A DNA stretch of 64,000 nt from Comamonas phosphati (GCF_014637085.1 NZ_BMEU01000004.1:124001-188000); one strand, 5' to 3'; positions 8,439 to 17,979 are shown, counted from the first letter of the stretch. Numbers and translations are program-made. The notes: generated by a model from the letters alone, not told the origin.

Positions 8439-9145
8439 GCACTACCGACACTGCACTGACCGAAGACGCGATTGCCGACTATCTGCATCAAAATCCCGAG
8501 TTTTTCGAGCGCCATGCCGAGCTGCTGGCCGGCGTGCAGCTGGTCAGCAGCCACGGCCCGCGCGCCGTGAGCCTGCAGGAGCGCCAGGCCGAGATGCTGC
8601 GCGAGAAGATCAAGGGGCTGGAGCACCGCATCATCGACATGATGCGCCACGGCAGCGAGAACGCCGGCATCGCCAACAAGGTCCAGCAATGGGGCTGCGC
8701 GCTGGCCAAGGTGCAGGATCTGCGCGAGCTGCCGCACGCGGCCACGGCCAGCCTGCAGCGTCTCTTCGACATCCCGCAGGTGGCGCTGCGCCTGTGGAAC
8801 GTGGCCGGATCGCATTCGGGCACGGTCTACACCATGGGCGTGAGCGAGGATGCCAAGGCCTTTGCCGCCTCGCTGACCATGCCGTTCTGCGGCCCCAACA
8901 TGGGCTTCGAGCCCGTGGGCTGGCTGTCCCAGCCCGAGGCCGTGCAGTCGGTGGCGCTACTGACCCTGCACGACGGCGCCATGGACAGCACGACCAATGC
9001 CTTCGGCATGCTGGTGCTGGGCTCGCCCGATCCCACGCGTTTCGAGGCCACCATGGGCACCGAACTGCTCGCGCGCATCTCCCAGCTGGCCAGCGCTTCG
9101 CTGTCGCGCATGCGTTTGTCGCCGCTGAGCCTGGCGCACGGCTGA
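8435..9145 (+). CDS. DUF484 family protein (YigA-like)
   Basis: This 236-residue cytoplasmic protein matches DUF484, which almost always lies between dapF and xerC in proteobacteria, as here. The N-terminal part ([13 protein letters not shown]) is the family hallmark, followed by a predicted coiled coil (residues ~45-75) and a GAF-like C-terminal region. Its molecular function is not established. The start overlaps dapF (ATGA), and xerC follows 18 bases downstream, so the three are probably one operon. Confidence 0.85.
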   Translation: MSTTDTALTEDAIADYLHQNPEFFERHAELLAGVQLVSSHGPRAVSLQERQAEMLREKIKGLEHRIIDMMRHGSENAGIANKVQQWGCALAKVQDLRELPHAATASLQRLFDIPQVALRLWNVAGSHSGTVYTMGVSEDAKAFAASLTMPFCGPNMGFEPVGWLSQPEAVQSVALLTLHDGAMDSTTNAFGMLVLGSPDPTRFEATMGTELLARISQLASASLSRMRLSPLSLAHG

Positions 9146-9163
9146 TACACGCTGATTGCACTG

Positions 9164-10231
9164 ATGGCGTCGTCTGACAAGGCTGGACAGCTCTCACTAG
9201 ATGAGCAGGCTGCCGCCCTGCCCAAGGTCGCCAGGGATTATCTGGAACATGTGCGCACGCAAAAGCGGCTGGCCCAGCGCACGCACACGCTGTACACGCT
9301 GGACCTGATAAGGCTGCAGGCCATGGCGGGGGAGGCTGGCTCCGAGCTGCTGGCGCTGCAGCCCGCCCACATCCGCCGCTTTGCGGCCCGGATGCACAGC
9401 CAGGGCCGCAGCGCGCGCGGCATTGCGCTGATCCTGTCGGGCTGGCGCAGCTTCTTCCGCTGGGCGGCGCAGCGGGACCTGGTGCCCTTCAACCCCGTGG
9501 AAGGCGTGCGCGGCCCCAAGGTGCCCAAGCCCCTGCCCAAGGCCCTGGGCGTGGACGACGCCGTGCAGCTGGCAAGCTACCAGGACCCCGATGCCGACCC
9601 CTGGAGCGAGGCGCGCGACGCCGCCATGACCGAACTGCTCTACAGCTGCGGCCTGCGCGTAGGGGAGCTGGTAGGGCTGGATGTACGTCCCGATCAGCGC
9701 ACCCAGGCCGAAGGCCGGGGCTGGATCGACCTGGAGGCCGGCGACGCCCATGTGCAGGGCAAGGGCAGCAAGCGCCGCATCGTGCCGGTAGGCTCGGCGG
9801 CCATCCAGGCCTTGCGGCGCTGGCTGGCCGTGCGCAGCAGCGCCCTGGCCGGGACGGCGCAGCTGGCCGCGCAGCAGGAGGCGGCGCTGTTCATCGGCCG
9901 CCGCGGCGCCCGGCTGTCGGGCCAGTCGGTCTGGGCGCGGCTGCGCCGGCGCGGCCAGCAGGCCGGCCTGGCGGCGGGCGTGCACCCGCACGTGCTGCGC
10001 CACTCGTTCGCCAGCCATATGCTGCAGTCCAGCGGCGATCTGCGCGCCGTGCAGGAGCTGCTGGGCCACGCCAGCATCTCCACCACGCAGGTCTATACGC
10101 GGCTGGACTTCCAGCATCTGGCCCAGGCCTACGAAAGCGCGCATCCGCGTGCGCACCGGCAGGAGGCTCCGGCCAGGCGTCGCGCCAAGGAGTCAACCGG
10201 GAACCGGGCCGATCAGGACGGTGAAGACTGA
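9164..10231 (+). CDS. xerC: Tyrosine recombinase XerC
   Basis: XerC acts with XerD at the dif site to resolve chromosome dimers. The 355-residue protein has the full catalytic set: R165 (CGLRVGEL), K200 (GKGSKRR), H276 and R279 (HVLRHSFASHML), H302 (LLGHAS) and nucleophile Y311 (QVYTRLD). The N-terminal core-binding domain spans ~20-125. A basic tail of about 35 residues extends past the usual end. The dapF-DUF484 context makes this the housekeeping XerC rather than a phage integrase. No dif site was recognised in the window. Confidence 0.9.
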   Translation: MASSDKAGQLSLDEQAAALPKVARDYLEHVRTQKRLAQRTHTLYTLDLIRLQAMAGEAGSELLALQPAHIRRFAARMHSQGRSARGIALILSGWRSFFRWAAQRDLVPFNPVEGVRGPKVPKPLPKALGVDDAVQLASYQDPDADPWSEARDAAMTELLYSCGLRVGELVGLDVRPDQRTQAEGRGWIDLEAGDAHVQGKGSKRRIVPVGSAAIQALRRWLAVRSSALAGTAQLAAQQEAALFIGRRGARLSGQSVWARLRRRGQQAGLAAGVHPHVLRHSFASHMLQSSGDLRAVQELLGHASISTTQVYTRLDFQHLAQAYESAHPRAHRQEAPARRRAKESTGNRADQDGED

Positions 10232-10252
10232 CAGGACTTTTCATCGACTCAC

Positions 10253-10315
10253 GGATTGATAGCTGCTAACGCATGCTGGATAAGGTCTATAACCTGTTTT
10301 GGCCATGTTTTCCAG
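10253..10315 (+). repeat. Degenerate TTGATAGCTG interspersed repeat
   Basis: TTGATAGCTGCTAACGC followed by CTATAACCTGTTTTGGCC resembles bases 1426-1480 (TTGATAGCTGTTGGCGCTT ... GTTTGAAGCCTGTTTT) and the start of 14800-14850. It is a low-identity family, so boundaries are approximate. It lies in the leader of the COG0523 GTPase gene. Confidence 0.45.
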
Positions 10316-10415
10316 CTGGCCTTGCTGACAGTGAGCGCTTGAAAGCGCTATTACACTCCCCAGCTGTCTTTTTCGCCGGGCGTTTGTACTCGGCCGCAGC
10401 AAGAGGTTTCAACGC

Positions 10416-11492
10416 ATGGCTCTCATTCCAGTCACCATCCTCACGGGCTTTCTGGGCTCGGGCAAGACCACGCTGCTCAAGCGCGTGCTGCACGAATCGC
10501 ACGGCATGAAGATCGCCGTGATCGAGAACGAGTTCGGCGAGGAGAACATCGACACCGACATTCTCAAGACCGAATCCAAGGAGCAGATACTGCAGATGAG
10601 CAACGGCTGCATCTGCTGCACCATCCGCGAGGACCTGCGCGAAGCCCTGCAGCTGCTGGCCGCCAAGCGCCGCAAGGGCATGGTGGACTTCGACCGCATC
10701 GTGATCGAGACCACCGGCCTGGCCGATCCCGGCCCCGTCGCCCAGACTTTCTTCATGGACGACGAGATCGCCGAGACCTATCTGATCGACTCCATCATCA
10801 CGCTGGTGGACGCCAAGCACGCCAACCAGCAGCTCGACGACCGCCAGGAGGCGCGCCGCCAGGTGGGCTTTGCCGACCAGATCTTCCTGTCCAAGACCGA
10901 CCTGGTGACCGAAGGTGAAAAGGATGAGCTGATCCACCGCCTCAAGCACATGAACCCGCGCGCGCCCATCACGGCCGTGCACTTCGGCGACGTGCCGCTC
11001 AAGGAGGTGTTCGACCTGCGCGGCTTCAACCTCAATGCCAAGCTGGACATCGACCCCGACTTCCTCAAGGAAGACGACCATGACCACGGCCACCAGCACG
11101 ATGAGCACTGCGGCCACGACCACCATGATCACGAGCACGGCGAGCACGGCGAGCACGGCGAGCACTGCAGCCATCCCCACCACCATCACCATGACGACGA
11201 CGTGAAAAGCTTCGTCTTCCGCGCCCCCCGGCCTTTCGATCCGGCCAAGCTCGAGGACTTCCTGGGCGCCATCGTCAACATCTACGGCCCCAAGATGCTG
11301 CGCTACAAGGGCGTGCTCCACATGAAGGGCACGGAGCGCAAGGTGATCTTCCAGGGTGTGCACCAGCTCATGGGCAGCGATCTGGGCCCCGAGTGGGAGC
11401 AGGACGAAAAACGCGAAAGCAAAATGGTCTTCATCGGCATTGATCTGCCGCAGGATATCTTCCAGCAGGGCCTGGAGCAGTGCCTGGCCTGA
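10416..11492 (+). CDS. COG0523 metal GTPase (ZigA/CobW family)
   Basis: This 358-residue P-loop GTPase belongs to COG0523, whose members insert or allocate metals, often zinc. Visible motifs: Walker A GFLGSGKT at 11-18, the metal-binding CICC at 65-68, ETTGLADP at 98-105 and SKTD at 159-162. Residues ~222-259 form a very His-rich loop containing three GEH repeats, followed by the C-terminal CobW domain. The AAGAGG site 10 bases upstream fits the ATG. Next downstream is a DksA without its zinc cysteines, a pairing seen in zinc-limitation responses elsewhere. I could not see a convincing Zur site. Confidence 0.85.
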   Translation: MALIPVTILTGFLGSGKTTLLKRVLHESHGMKIAVIENEFGEENIDTDILKTESKEQILQMSNGCICCTIREDLREALQLLAAKRRKGMVDFDRIVIETTGLADPGPVAQTFFMDDEIAETYLIDSIITLVDAKHANQQLDDRQEARRQVGFADQIFLSKTDLVTEGEKDELIHRLKHMNPRAPITAVHFGDVPLKEVFDLRGFNLNAKLDIDPDFLKEDDHDHGHQHDEHCGHDHHDHEHGEHGEHGEHCSHPHHHHHDDDVKSFVFRAPRPFDPAKLEDFLGAIVNIYGPKMLRYKGVLHMKGTERKVIFQGVHQLMGSDLGPEWEQDEKRESKMVFIGIDLPQDIFQQGLEQCLA

Positions 11493-11500
11493 AACCGGAA

Positions 11501-11569
11501 ACAGGAGCATGAAGGCTCCTGTGGAGTGCTTTCTGACACTGACTGACGGCCTGCTTTGCAGGCCGTTTT
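11501..11569 (+). terminator. Two hairpins after the COG0523 gene, second with T-run
   Basis: ACAGGAGC/GCTCCTGT (11501-11522) is followed by ACGGCCTG/CAGGCCGT (11546-11566) and TTTT. The second is a plausible Rho-independent terminator. From here to dksA at 11805 I see only untranslated leader; AT-rich stretches near 11740-11800 may hold the dksA promoter. Confidence 0.7.
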
Positions 11570-11804
11570 GCTGTCTGCATGCTGGTGCTTGTGTGGGGTA
11601 TGCACAACGGATGGCGGCGGGGGCGGGAAGCGTCGGGAAGAAGCCTCGATACAATGCCGCCCCAAAAGAGAACTGGAGCGAATCCGCCGTCTCGCCCATA
11701 CCCCCGCACCCTGCAACGCATTTCGCACAGCAGCTCCGATTGACAGTAACATCCATGGCCTCGTCCAAGGCGTTGGACCGGACACCATTAGCGATACGAA
11801 AACT

Positions 11805-12287
11805 ATGCCCATCACAAAGCAAGCTGCGACGAAAAAAGATCCCAAGCTGGCCAATGCTTGGAAGACCAAATCGGTGGAAGATCTGACGGATGCCGATGTG
11901 CTGGCCATGTCCGACGGCGACTACATGAACGACGTGCAGCTGGCTTTCTTTCGCCGCAAGCTGGTCGCGCTGAAGAACGACATGCATGTGAACGCGGGCG
12001 AAACCGCGGAAAACCTGCGTGAGGACACCGTGGTGGTGCCCGATCCCGCCGACCGCGCCACCATCGAGGAAGAGCACGCCCTGGAGCTGCGCACGCGTGA
12101 CCGCGAGCGTAAGCTGCTCAAGAAGATCGAACAGTCCATCGCCCGCATCGATGCCGGCGACTACGGCTATTGCGACGAGACCGGCGAGCCCATCGGCGTC
12201 GGCCGCCTGCTGGCCCGTCCCACGGCCACGCTGTCGCTGGAAGCCCAGCAGCGCCGCGAGCTCAAGCAGAAGATGTACGGAGATTGA
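11805..12287 (+). CDS. dksA: RNA polymerase-binding factor DksA, zinc-free type
   Basis: DksA binds the RNA polymerase secondary channel and with ppGpp resets transcription of rRNA and amino acid genes. The 160-residue protein keeps the coiled-coil tip PDPADRA (D80, D83) and the end of the zinc-finger region YGYC...G..I...RL.ARPTATL. Of the four zinc cysteines only C123 remains; the others read T126, S144 and A147. This is the pattern of zinc-independent DksA proteins such as DksA2. I chose the ATG giving MPITKQAATKK. A long open frame upstream has no homologous look. Confidence 0.85.
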   Translation: MPITKQAATKKDPKLANAWKTKSVEDLTDADVLAMSDGDYMNDVQLAFFRRKLVALKNDMHVNAGETAENLREDTVVVPDPADRATIEEEHALELRTRDRERKLLKKIEQSIARIDAGDYGYCDETGEPIGVGRLLARPTATLSLEAQQRRELKQKMYGD

Positions 12288-12333
12288 GAAGCCTCGGGCG
12301 CGGCCCCTGGTGGCCGCGCGAGAGCGACTGACC

Positions 12334-14070
12334 ATGACCAAAGAAGAGACCCGATCGAGCCGGCTGCTTTCCAAGGTGGCGCGCTTTGTGCGCCACCCGA
12401 CGGTGAGCTGGTCCGACCTGGACAGCCTCGACGACGAGCACGAGAGTCAGTACAGCAAGCAGGCGCTCAAGGACATGCTGGAGCGCAAGCGCCAGAACGA
12501 TTTTGTGCGCAAGCGTGAATTCGACCAGCTGCGCAAGCTGCGCCAGACCCAGCAGGAGCGGATCGCCCGCCCCGCAGCGGAGCCCGACACGCCCGCGATT
12601 CCGGCCTCTTCATTCCTGTCGAGCCTGCACAGCAGCCTAAACCCCGGCGAGCGCGCCGTGACGCTGCGCAAGATCGACGAGATCGAAGCCCAGATGTCCC
12701 AGCAGTGGTGGCGCGGCAAGCAAAGCGCCGATGCGACCACCGTCGCCATGCAACTGCCCGAGGGCGGCAATCCGGCGCCATCGTCCTTCAATGCCCCGCC
12801 TCCCGGCAGCATGCTGCCCCTGCTCAGCGAGGTGGTGCCGGAAGAGGTGGCGACCCAGGGCATGAGCGCCGCCTTCGGCCTGACCAGCTCCATGTCCCCC
12901 AAGCTGTCGCCCTCGCTGATGAGCATGCATGGCCTGGGCGGGGGCAGCGATTTCGCGCCGGCGTTCGCTCCGACCGAGGTGTCGGCGCCGGCCAAGGTGA
13001 GCATGGTGCCGCCGTCCTTCGCCCGGTTCGAGCACGATGTGGATTTGGAAGAGCCGGCCATTGTGTTTGCCAACGGAGACACCGAATCGGCACATGCCAG
13101 CCTGCAGGAGCTGATCCGGCGCCGCGCGCATGGCGTAGCGCAGCTGCCGGCCTGGCTGGCCCTGCTGGACCTGTACCGGGCGGCGGGCTGGCATGCCGAG
13201 TTCGAGCAGGCGGCTATCGATTTTGCGGGGCGCTTCGGGCGCTCCGCCCCCCAATGGTTTGCCATGCCGCTGGAAAGCGGCGGTCTGCGGGCCACGGAAG
13301 CGGCAGCCGATCCCAAGGGCGCGCGCTGGACGGCGCCGGCCCTGCTGACCGCGCAAAGCGTTGCGGGCCTGCAGGCGCTGCAAGCCCGTAGCTCCGGAGC
13401 CTGGACCCTGGACTGGAGCCCGCTGGAGGCGATTGCGCCCGAGGCCGTGCCTGCGCTGGAAGCCTTGGCGCGTCAATGGGCCGAGGGAGCCGGCCAGTTC
13501 GTGTTTTGCGGCGCATCGGTGCTGCTGGAGATTCTGGCGCAATGCAGCCCCTCGCTGGCTACCGAGGTGGACCGCGGCTGGTGGCATCTGCGCCTGGCCG
13601 TGCTGCGCCTCATGAACCTGCCGGACGTTTTCGAGCTGGTGGCGCTCGAATACTGCGTGACCTACGAGCTCTCGCCACCCTCCTGGGTCGATCCGGTCTG
13701 CCAGTCGTCGCTGGAGGGGCAGGCGCTGGCCCTGGCTGCGCCACTGTCGTTCGAGGACAGCATGTCCTCCGATGCGGCCTGGCGCGAGCGCGCGCCGCAG
13801 TTTGCGCTGCAGGGCGTCATCGAAGGCGATGCCCTGCCCTGGCTGGCGTCGATACAGGAAAAAGCCGTGCTCGGCGAGACCTTGGTGATCGACTGCAGGC
13901 ATCTGGTGCGCATGGACTTCGCGGCGGCCGGCTCGGTGCTCAACTGGGCCTCGACCATGCAGTCGCTGGGCCATGTGCTGCAGCTGAGCCAGCTGCACCA
14001 GCTGGTGGCGGTGTTCTTCAATGTGATCGGCATCCAGGAGCATGCGCAGGTGATTCCTAGAAGGGACTGA
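12334..14070 (+). CDS. STAS-domain protein of unknown role
   Basis: This 578-residue protein starts at MTKEETRSSRLLSKVARF. A basic, helical N-terminus (~1-100, rich in K/R/E/Q) is followed by a low-complexity, Ser/Pro/Met-rich linker (~130-230) and a helical middle region. The last ~90 residues resemble a STAS domain: ETLVIDCRHLVRMDFAAAG..., with the sulfate-transporter/anti-sigma-antagonist strand and helix pattern. No transporter segments are present, so it is soluble. It sits 46 bases after dksA and upstream of hslV, and ends directly in a stop-adjacent repeat. I do not recognise a named function. Confidence 0.7.
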   Translation: MTKEETRSSRLLSKVARFVRHPTVSWSDLDSLDDEHESQYSKQALKDMLERKRQNDFVRKREFDQLRKLRQTQQERIARPAAEPDTPAIPASSFLSSLHSSLNPGERAVTLRKIDEIEAQMSQQWWRGKQSADATTVAMQLPEGGNPAPSSFNAPPPGSMLPLLSEVVPEEVATQGMSAAFGLTSSMSPKLSPSLMSMHGLGGGSDFAPAFAPTEVSAPAKVSMVPPSFARFEHDVDLEEPAIVFANGDTESAHASLQELIRRRAHGVAQLPAWLALLDLYRAAGWHAEFEQAAIDFAGRFGRSAPQWFAMPLESGGLRATEAAADPKGARWTAPALLTAQSVAGLQALQARSSGAWTLDWSPLEAIAPEAVPALEALARQWAEGAGQFVFCGASVLLEILAQCSPSLATEVDRGWWHLRLAVLRLMNLPDVFELVALEYCVTYELSPPSWVDPVCQSSLEGQALALAAPLSFEDSMSSDAAWRERAPQFALQGVIEGDALPWLASIQEKAVLGETLVIDCRHLVRMDFAAAGSVLNWASTMQSLGHVLQLSQLHQLVAVFFNVIGIQEHAQVIPRRD

Positions 14071-14160
14071 CCCCCTGAGGCGCTGCGCGCCCTCCCCCGG
14101 AGGGGGGCGACGGCTTCGCTGCGGGGCGACCCTTGCTTGCTGTCCCTTGCCTGGGGCATG
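14071..14160 (+). repeat. Stop-adjacent repeat, copy 2 (after STAS gene)
   Basis: It begins CCCCCTGAGGCGCTGCGCG immediately after the TGA at 14068-14070, then CCCCCGGAGGGGGG and GCTTCGCTGCGGGGCGACCC. Same sense as the gene it follows. Confidence 0.8.
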
Positions 14161-14239
14161 CTTGTTTCAGCACCGTGCTCCAAATTAAATTTCCCTGCTC
14201 TCTTGAGGCGGGCCGGTTCGGCCCCCATGTGGCTGTTCT

Positions 14240-14785
14240 ATGGAACAGTTTCACGGCACCACCATTTTGAGCGTGCGCCGCCAGACTCCCGAAGGCGTGC
14301 AGGTCGCCATCGGCGGTGATGGTCAGGTCACATTGGGCAACATCGTCGTCAAGGGCACGGCGCGCAAGGTGCGCAAGCTCTACCACGGCAAGGTGCTGGC
14401 CGGCTTTGCCGGCGCCACGGCCGATGCGTTCACGCTGTTCGAGCGCTTCGAGGCCAAGCTGGAAAAGCACCAGGGCCACCTGACACGTGCGGCCATCGAA
14501 CTCACCAAGGACTGGCGTACCGACCGCGTGCTGCGCCGCCTCGAAGCCATGCTGGCCGTGGCCGATGCGACGACTTCGCTGATCATCACGGGCAACGGCG
14601 ACGTGCTCGAGCCCGAGCAGGGCATCGTGGCCATCGGTTCGGGCGGTGCCTACGCGCATTCGGCCGCCAAGGCGCTGCTGAACAACACCGAGCTGTCGGC
14701 CGAGGAGGTGGTGCGCAAGTCGCTGGCCATTGCGGGCGAGCTGTGCATCTATACCAACATGAACCACACCGTCGAGACGCTGTAA
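14240..14785 (+). CDS. hslV: ATP-dependent protease subunit HslV
   Basis: HslV is the proteolytic core of the HslUV (ClpQY) protease, a two-ring threonine peptidase. The 181-residue precursor is expected to be cut after MEQFHG to expose the catalytic threonine of TTILSVRR. The GDGQVTLG and [16 protein letters not shown] segments are typical. hslU follows after 78 bases, so they are co-transcribed. No clear ribosome site precedes the ATG. Confidence 0.95.
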   Translation: MEQFHGTTILSVRRQTPEGVQVAIGGDGQVTLGNIVVKGTARKVRKLYHGKVLAGFAGATADAFTLFERFEAKLEKHQGHLTRAAIELTKDWRTDRVLRRLEAMLAVADATTSLIITGNGDVLEPEQGIVAIGSGGAYAHSAAKALLNNTELSAEEVVRKSLAIAGELCIYTNMNHTVETL

Positions 14786-14863
14786 GCCTCTCAAAGTCCT
14801 GAATTGATAGCTGTCCGCGCGTGCCGGCCAAGCGTGGGTGGCTTTATTGACCGAGAATCATCC

Positions 14864-16207
14864 ATGTCGTCTGCCATGACTCCCCAGGAGATCGTCTCCG
14901 AGCTGGACAACCACATCGTCGGCCAGGACGGTGCCAAGCGCGCCGTGGCCATCGCGCTGCGCAACCGCTGGCGCCGCCAGCAGGTGGCCGAAGGCCTGCG
15001 CCAGGAAATCACGCCCAAGAACATTCTGATGATCGGTCCCACGGGAGTGGGCAAGACCGAGATCGCGCGGCGCCTGGCAAAATTAGCCGATGCGCCCTTC
15101 ATCAAGGTGGAGGCCACCAAGTTCACCGAGGTCGGCTATGTGGGCAAGGACGTGGACGCCATCATCCGCGACCTGGCCGAGGTGGCCGTCAAGCAGACGC
15201 GCGAATCCGACATGAGGAAGATGCGCGCCCGCGCCGAGGACGCTGCCGAGGAGCGCATCCTCGACGTGCTGATTCCCCCGGCGCGCAGCGCCGGCTTCGA
15301 TGCCTCGCGCAGCGGCGAGCCGGCGGCCGACAGCACGGCCCGCCAGGTGTTCCGCAAGAAGCTGCGCGAGGGCCAGCTCGACGACAAGGAAATCGAGATC
15401 GATATCGCCGAGCAGCCGCCCCAGGTGCAGATCATGGGGCCGCAGGGCATGGAAGAGATGGCCGAGCAGCTGCGCGGCATGTTCAGCCAGATGGGCCAGG
15501 AAAAGCGCAAGACGCGCAAGCTCAGGATTGCCGAAGCCCTGAAGCTGCTGACCGACGAGGAAGCGGCCAAGATGGTCAACGAGGAAGACGTCAGGAGTCG
15601 CGCCATCGTCAATGCCGAGCAGAACGGCATCGTCTTCATCGACGAGATCGACAAGGTGGCCACGCGCCAGGAAACCAGCGGCTCCGATGTCTCGCGCCAG
15701 GGCGTGCAGCGCGACCTGCTGCCGCTGGTGGAAGGCACCAGCGTCTCCACCAAGTATGGCGTGGTCAAGACCGACCACATCCTGTTCATCGCCTCGGGGG
15801 CCTTTCATCTGTCCAAGCCCAGCGACCTGATCCCGGAGCTGCAGGGGCGCTTTCCCATTCGCGTGGAACTGGATTCCCTGTCGGTCAAGGACTTCGAGGC
15901 GATTTTGATGCAGACTCACGCCTCCCTGGTCAAGCAGTACCAGGCGCTGCTGGCCACCGAGGGCGTGACGCTGGAGTTCACGCCCGAGGGCATCACGCGG
16001 CTGGCGACGATTGCCTTCGAGGTGAACGAGCGCACCGAGAACATCGGCGCGCGCCGCCTGTCCACCGTCATGGAGCGCCTGCTCGACGAGGTCAGCTTCG
16101 ATGCGGCCAAGCTGGCCGGTCAGTCCGTGACCATAGATGCCGCCTATGTCGACCAGCGCCTGCAGATGCTGAGCCAGGACGAAGACCTGTCGCGCTTCAT
16201 TCTCTGA
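14864..16207 (+). CDS. hslU: ATP-dependent protease ATPase subunit HslU
   Basis: HslU is the AAA+ unfoldase that feeds substrates to HslV. The 447-residue protein starts at [20 protein letters not shown]. It shows Walker [10 protein letters not shown] (~62-70), the pore motif GYVG (~91-94), Walker [10 protein letters not shown] (~255), the extended I domain between them, and the C-terminal DEDLSRFIL tail that docks into HslV. An alternative start 20 codons upstream adds non-homologous residues. The gap before it contains a TTGATAGCTG-type repeat fragment. Confidence 0.95.
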   Translation: MSSAMTPQEIVSELDNHIVGQDGAKRAVAIALRNRWRRQQVAEGLRQEITPKNILMIGPTGVGKTEIARRLAKLADAPFIKVEATKFTEVGYVGKDVDAIIRDLAEVAVKQTRESDMRKMRARAEDAAEERILDVLIPPARSAGFDASRSGEPAADSTARQVFRKKLREGQLDDKEIEIDIAEQPPQVQIMGPQGMEEMAEQLRGMFSQMGQEKRKTRKLRIAEALKLLTDEEAAKMVNEEDVRSRAIVNAEQNGIVFIDEIDKVATRQETSGSDVSRQGVQRDLLPLVEGTSVSTKYGVVKTDHILFIASGAFHLSKPSDLIPELQGRFPIRVELDSLSVKDFEAILMQTHASLVKQYQALLATEGVTLEFTPEGITRLATIAFEVNERTENIGARRLSTVMERLLDEVSFDAAKLAGQSVTIDAAYVDQRLQMLSQDEDLSRFIL

Positions 16208-16230
16208 TTCCGGCCCGTGTTGCGCACCGG

Positions 16231-16252
16231 ACTGCCCGCCCTGGCGGGCAGT
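16231..16252 (+). terminator. Hairpin terminator after hslU
   Basis: ACTGCCCGCC and GGCGGGCAGT form a 10-bp stem with a 2-base loop, then TTGCGTTTG. The T-run is broken, so strength is uncertain. Bases 16253-16440 downstream are AT-rich and contain no gene I can support. Confidence 0.65.
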
Positions 16253-16446
16253 TTGCGTTTGTAGGAGAAGTGCTGGAGACCCCGCCGGGTTGGGGTGAAG
16301 TGAATCGTTTCAATTGAGACAGTCTATTGAGAGTCCACTTGCACAGGTTTCGCTAAGTGCTTGTGGGGGAAGGACTTTTTTTGAGATGGTCTGGCCATTT
16401 TGCATCTAAGTCGTTGATTTCATTGCAAATAATTGTCCGAAGTGGT

Positions 16447-16475
16447 TTGGAGTCGCCTAGAATTGCTGCTACAGT
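16447..16475 (+). promoter_or_regulatory. Predicted dcw promoter upstream of mraZ
   Basis: TTGGAG (16447-16452), a 17-bp spacer and TACAGT (16470-16475) give a sigma-70-like promoter about 90 bases before the mraZ start. The -10 box overlaps the first of the AGTG direct repeats. Confidence 0.55.
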
Positions 16476-16506
16476 GCAAAAAAGTGCAATTAAGTGGTGA
16501 AAACTG
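16473..16506 (+). promoter_or_regulatory. Predicted MraZ operator: AGTG repeats every 10 bp
   Basis: AGTG occurs at 16473, 16483 and 16493, with a weaker ACTG at 16503. MraZ is known to autorepress its operon by binding direct repeats with this spacing, so this is the likely operator. Confidence 0.6.
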
Positions 16507-16563
16507 CCTTCACGATCTCGATGGGCGAGCGTGTATGGCTCCAACCGACCGGAGTGGCTGACC

Positions 16564-16992
16564 GTGTTTCAAGGGGCGTCTTCGCTGAATCTCGATGGAA
16601 AGGGGCGGCTTTCAGTGCCGACCCGGCATCGTGACGCCCTCATGGCCATGGCCGAAGGCCAGCTCACCTTCACCAAACATCCCCATGGCTGCCTGATGCT
16701 GTTTCCCCGCCCCGAGTGGCTGCAGTTTCGTGAGCGCATCGCGCAGATGCCCATGAGCGCCCAGTGGTGGAAGCGGATTTTTCTGGGCAATGCCATGGAT
16801 GCGGAGATGGATGCGACCGGGCGCCTGCTGGTGTCGCCGGAATTGCGCGAGGCGGCCGGCCTGACCAAGGAGGTGGTGCTGCTCGGCATGGGCAACCATT
16901 TCGAGCTGTGGGACAAGGCCACTTATGAAGCACGCGAAGCGGAGGCCATGCAGCAGGAAATGCCCGCGGCTTTCCAGGATTTTGTTTTTTAG
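16564..16992 (+). CDS. mraZ: Transcriptional regulator MraZ
   Basis: MraZ is an AbrB-fold DNA-binding protein that forms rings and represses the dcw operon from its own promoter. I use the GTG at 16564, giving [19 protein letters not shown], because this matches the family start and has GGAG nine bases upstream; an ATG 11 codons earlier is less likely. The 142 residues contain the two tandem SpoVT/AbrB modules, each with a DxxGR motif ([10 protein letters not shown] and [11 protein letters not shown]). The gene starts the dcw cluster. Confidence 0.9.
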   Translation: MFQGASSLNLDGKGRLSVPTRHRDALMAMAEGQLTFTKHPHGCLMLFPRPEWLQFRERIAQMPMSAQWWKRIFLGNAMDAEMDATGRLLVSPELREAAGLTKEVVLLGMGNHFELWDKATYEAREAEAMQQEMPAAFQDFVF

Positions 16993-17000
16993 GAAGAGAC

Positions 17001-17936
17001 GTGTCTGTGAACCAGCCGTTGCAACATATCACCGTATTGCTCGAGGAAGCCGTGGACGCCCTGCTCGGTGGCGCCGGCGCGCAGCCGTCGGGCCAGTGGG
17101 TGGATGCGACGTTCGGCCGCGGAGGGCACTCCCGGCTCATATTGCAAAGGCTGGGGCCGCAGGGGCGGTTGCAGGCGTTCGACAAGGATCCGGACGCCAT
17201 CGCAGAAGCGGCGCGCATCACCGATGCGCGTTTTTCGATTCGGCATGAGGGCTTTTGCCGCCTCGACGAGCTGCCGCCGGGCAGCGTCCAGGGCGTGCTG
17301 ATGGACCTGGGCGTGAGCTCGCCCCAGATCGACAACCCGGACCGGGGCTTCAGCTTCCGTTTTGATGGTCCGCTCGATATGCGCATGGACACCACGCGCG
17401 GCCAAAGCGTGGCCGAGTGGCTGGCCGAGGCGGAGATGCAGCAGATTGCGGAGGTGATACGTGACTACGGTGAAGAACGGTTTGCTGGCCCCATTGCAAA
17501 GGCGATTGTTGCTCGGCGCGAGGCCCAGGGGCCACTTCGCACCACCGCCGAGCTGGCCGAACTCGTGGCTGGCGCGGTCAAGACCCGTGAGGCTGGGCAG
17601 AATCCGGCAACACGCACCTTCCAGGCTCTTCGGATTTTCATCAATGCCGAGCTTCAAGAGCTCGAACAGGCGCTAGAGGCCAGCCTGCGCGTGCTCGCGC
17701 CGGGCGGGCGCCTGGTGGTGATCAGCTTCCATTCGCTGGAAGATCGCATCGTCAAGCAGTTCATCGCCAAGCACTCCAAGGAGGTCTACGACCGCCGCAT
17801 GCCTTTCGCTGCGCCCCAGCCCATGCACCTGAAGGCGCTGGGCCGCATCAAGCCCGGCGAGGCCGAAGTGGCGGGCAACCCGCGCTCGCGCTCCGCCGTG
17901 ATGCGCGTGGCCGAACGCACGGAGACGCCGGCATGA
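17001..17936 (+). CDS. rsmH: 16S rRNA (cytosine-1402-N4)-methyltransferase RsmH
   Basis: RsmH uses SAM to methylate C1402 in the 30S decoding centre. The 311-residue protein has [10 protein letters not shown], the SAM motif [10 protein letters not shown] (~39-48), [12 protein letters not shown] (~98) and the C-terminal [13 protein letters not shown] (~235). It starts with GTG, preceded by AGGAAG, eight bases after the mraZ stop. Confidence 0.95.
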   Translation: MSVNQPLQHITVLLEEAVDALLGGAGAQPSGQWVDATFGRGGHSRLILQRLGPQGRLQAFDKDPDAIAEAARITDARFSIRHEGFCRLDELPPGSVQGVLMDLGVSSPQIDNPDRGFSFRFDGPLDMRMDTTRGQSVAEWLAEAEMQQIAEVIRDYGEERFAGPIAKAIVARREAQGPLRTTAELAELVAGAVKTREAGQNPATRTFQALRIFINAELQELEQALEASLRVLAPGGRLVVISFHSLEDRIVKQFIAKHSKEVYDRRMPFAAPQPMHLKALGRIKPGEAEVAGNPRSRSAVMRVAERTETPA

Positions 17937-17979
17937 CGCGCCGCCGCCCGATCCCGGGCAGCCCAGAGGAGGCCATGCC

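Noticed and set aside
9164-10231. Tyrosine recombinase as a sign of a prophage or integrated element
   Set aside because: The dapF-DUF484-xerC context and complete XerC motifs indicate the housekeeping recombinase; no phage genes or attachment repeats are nearby.
10323-10360. Possible Zur operator before the COG0523 gene
   Set aside because: AGCGCTT/AAGCGCT is a dyad but does not match the Zur pattern, and it may belong to the interspersed repeat.
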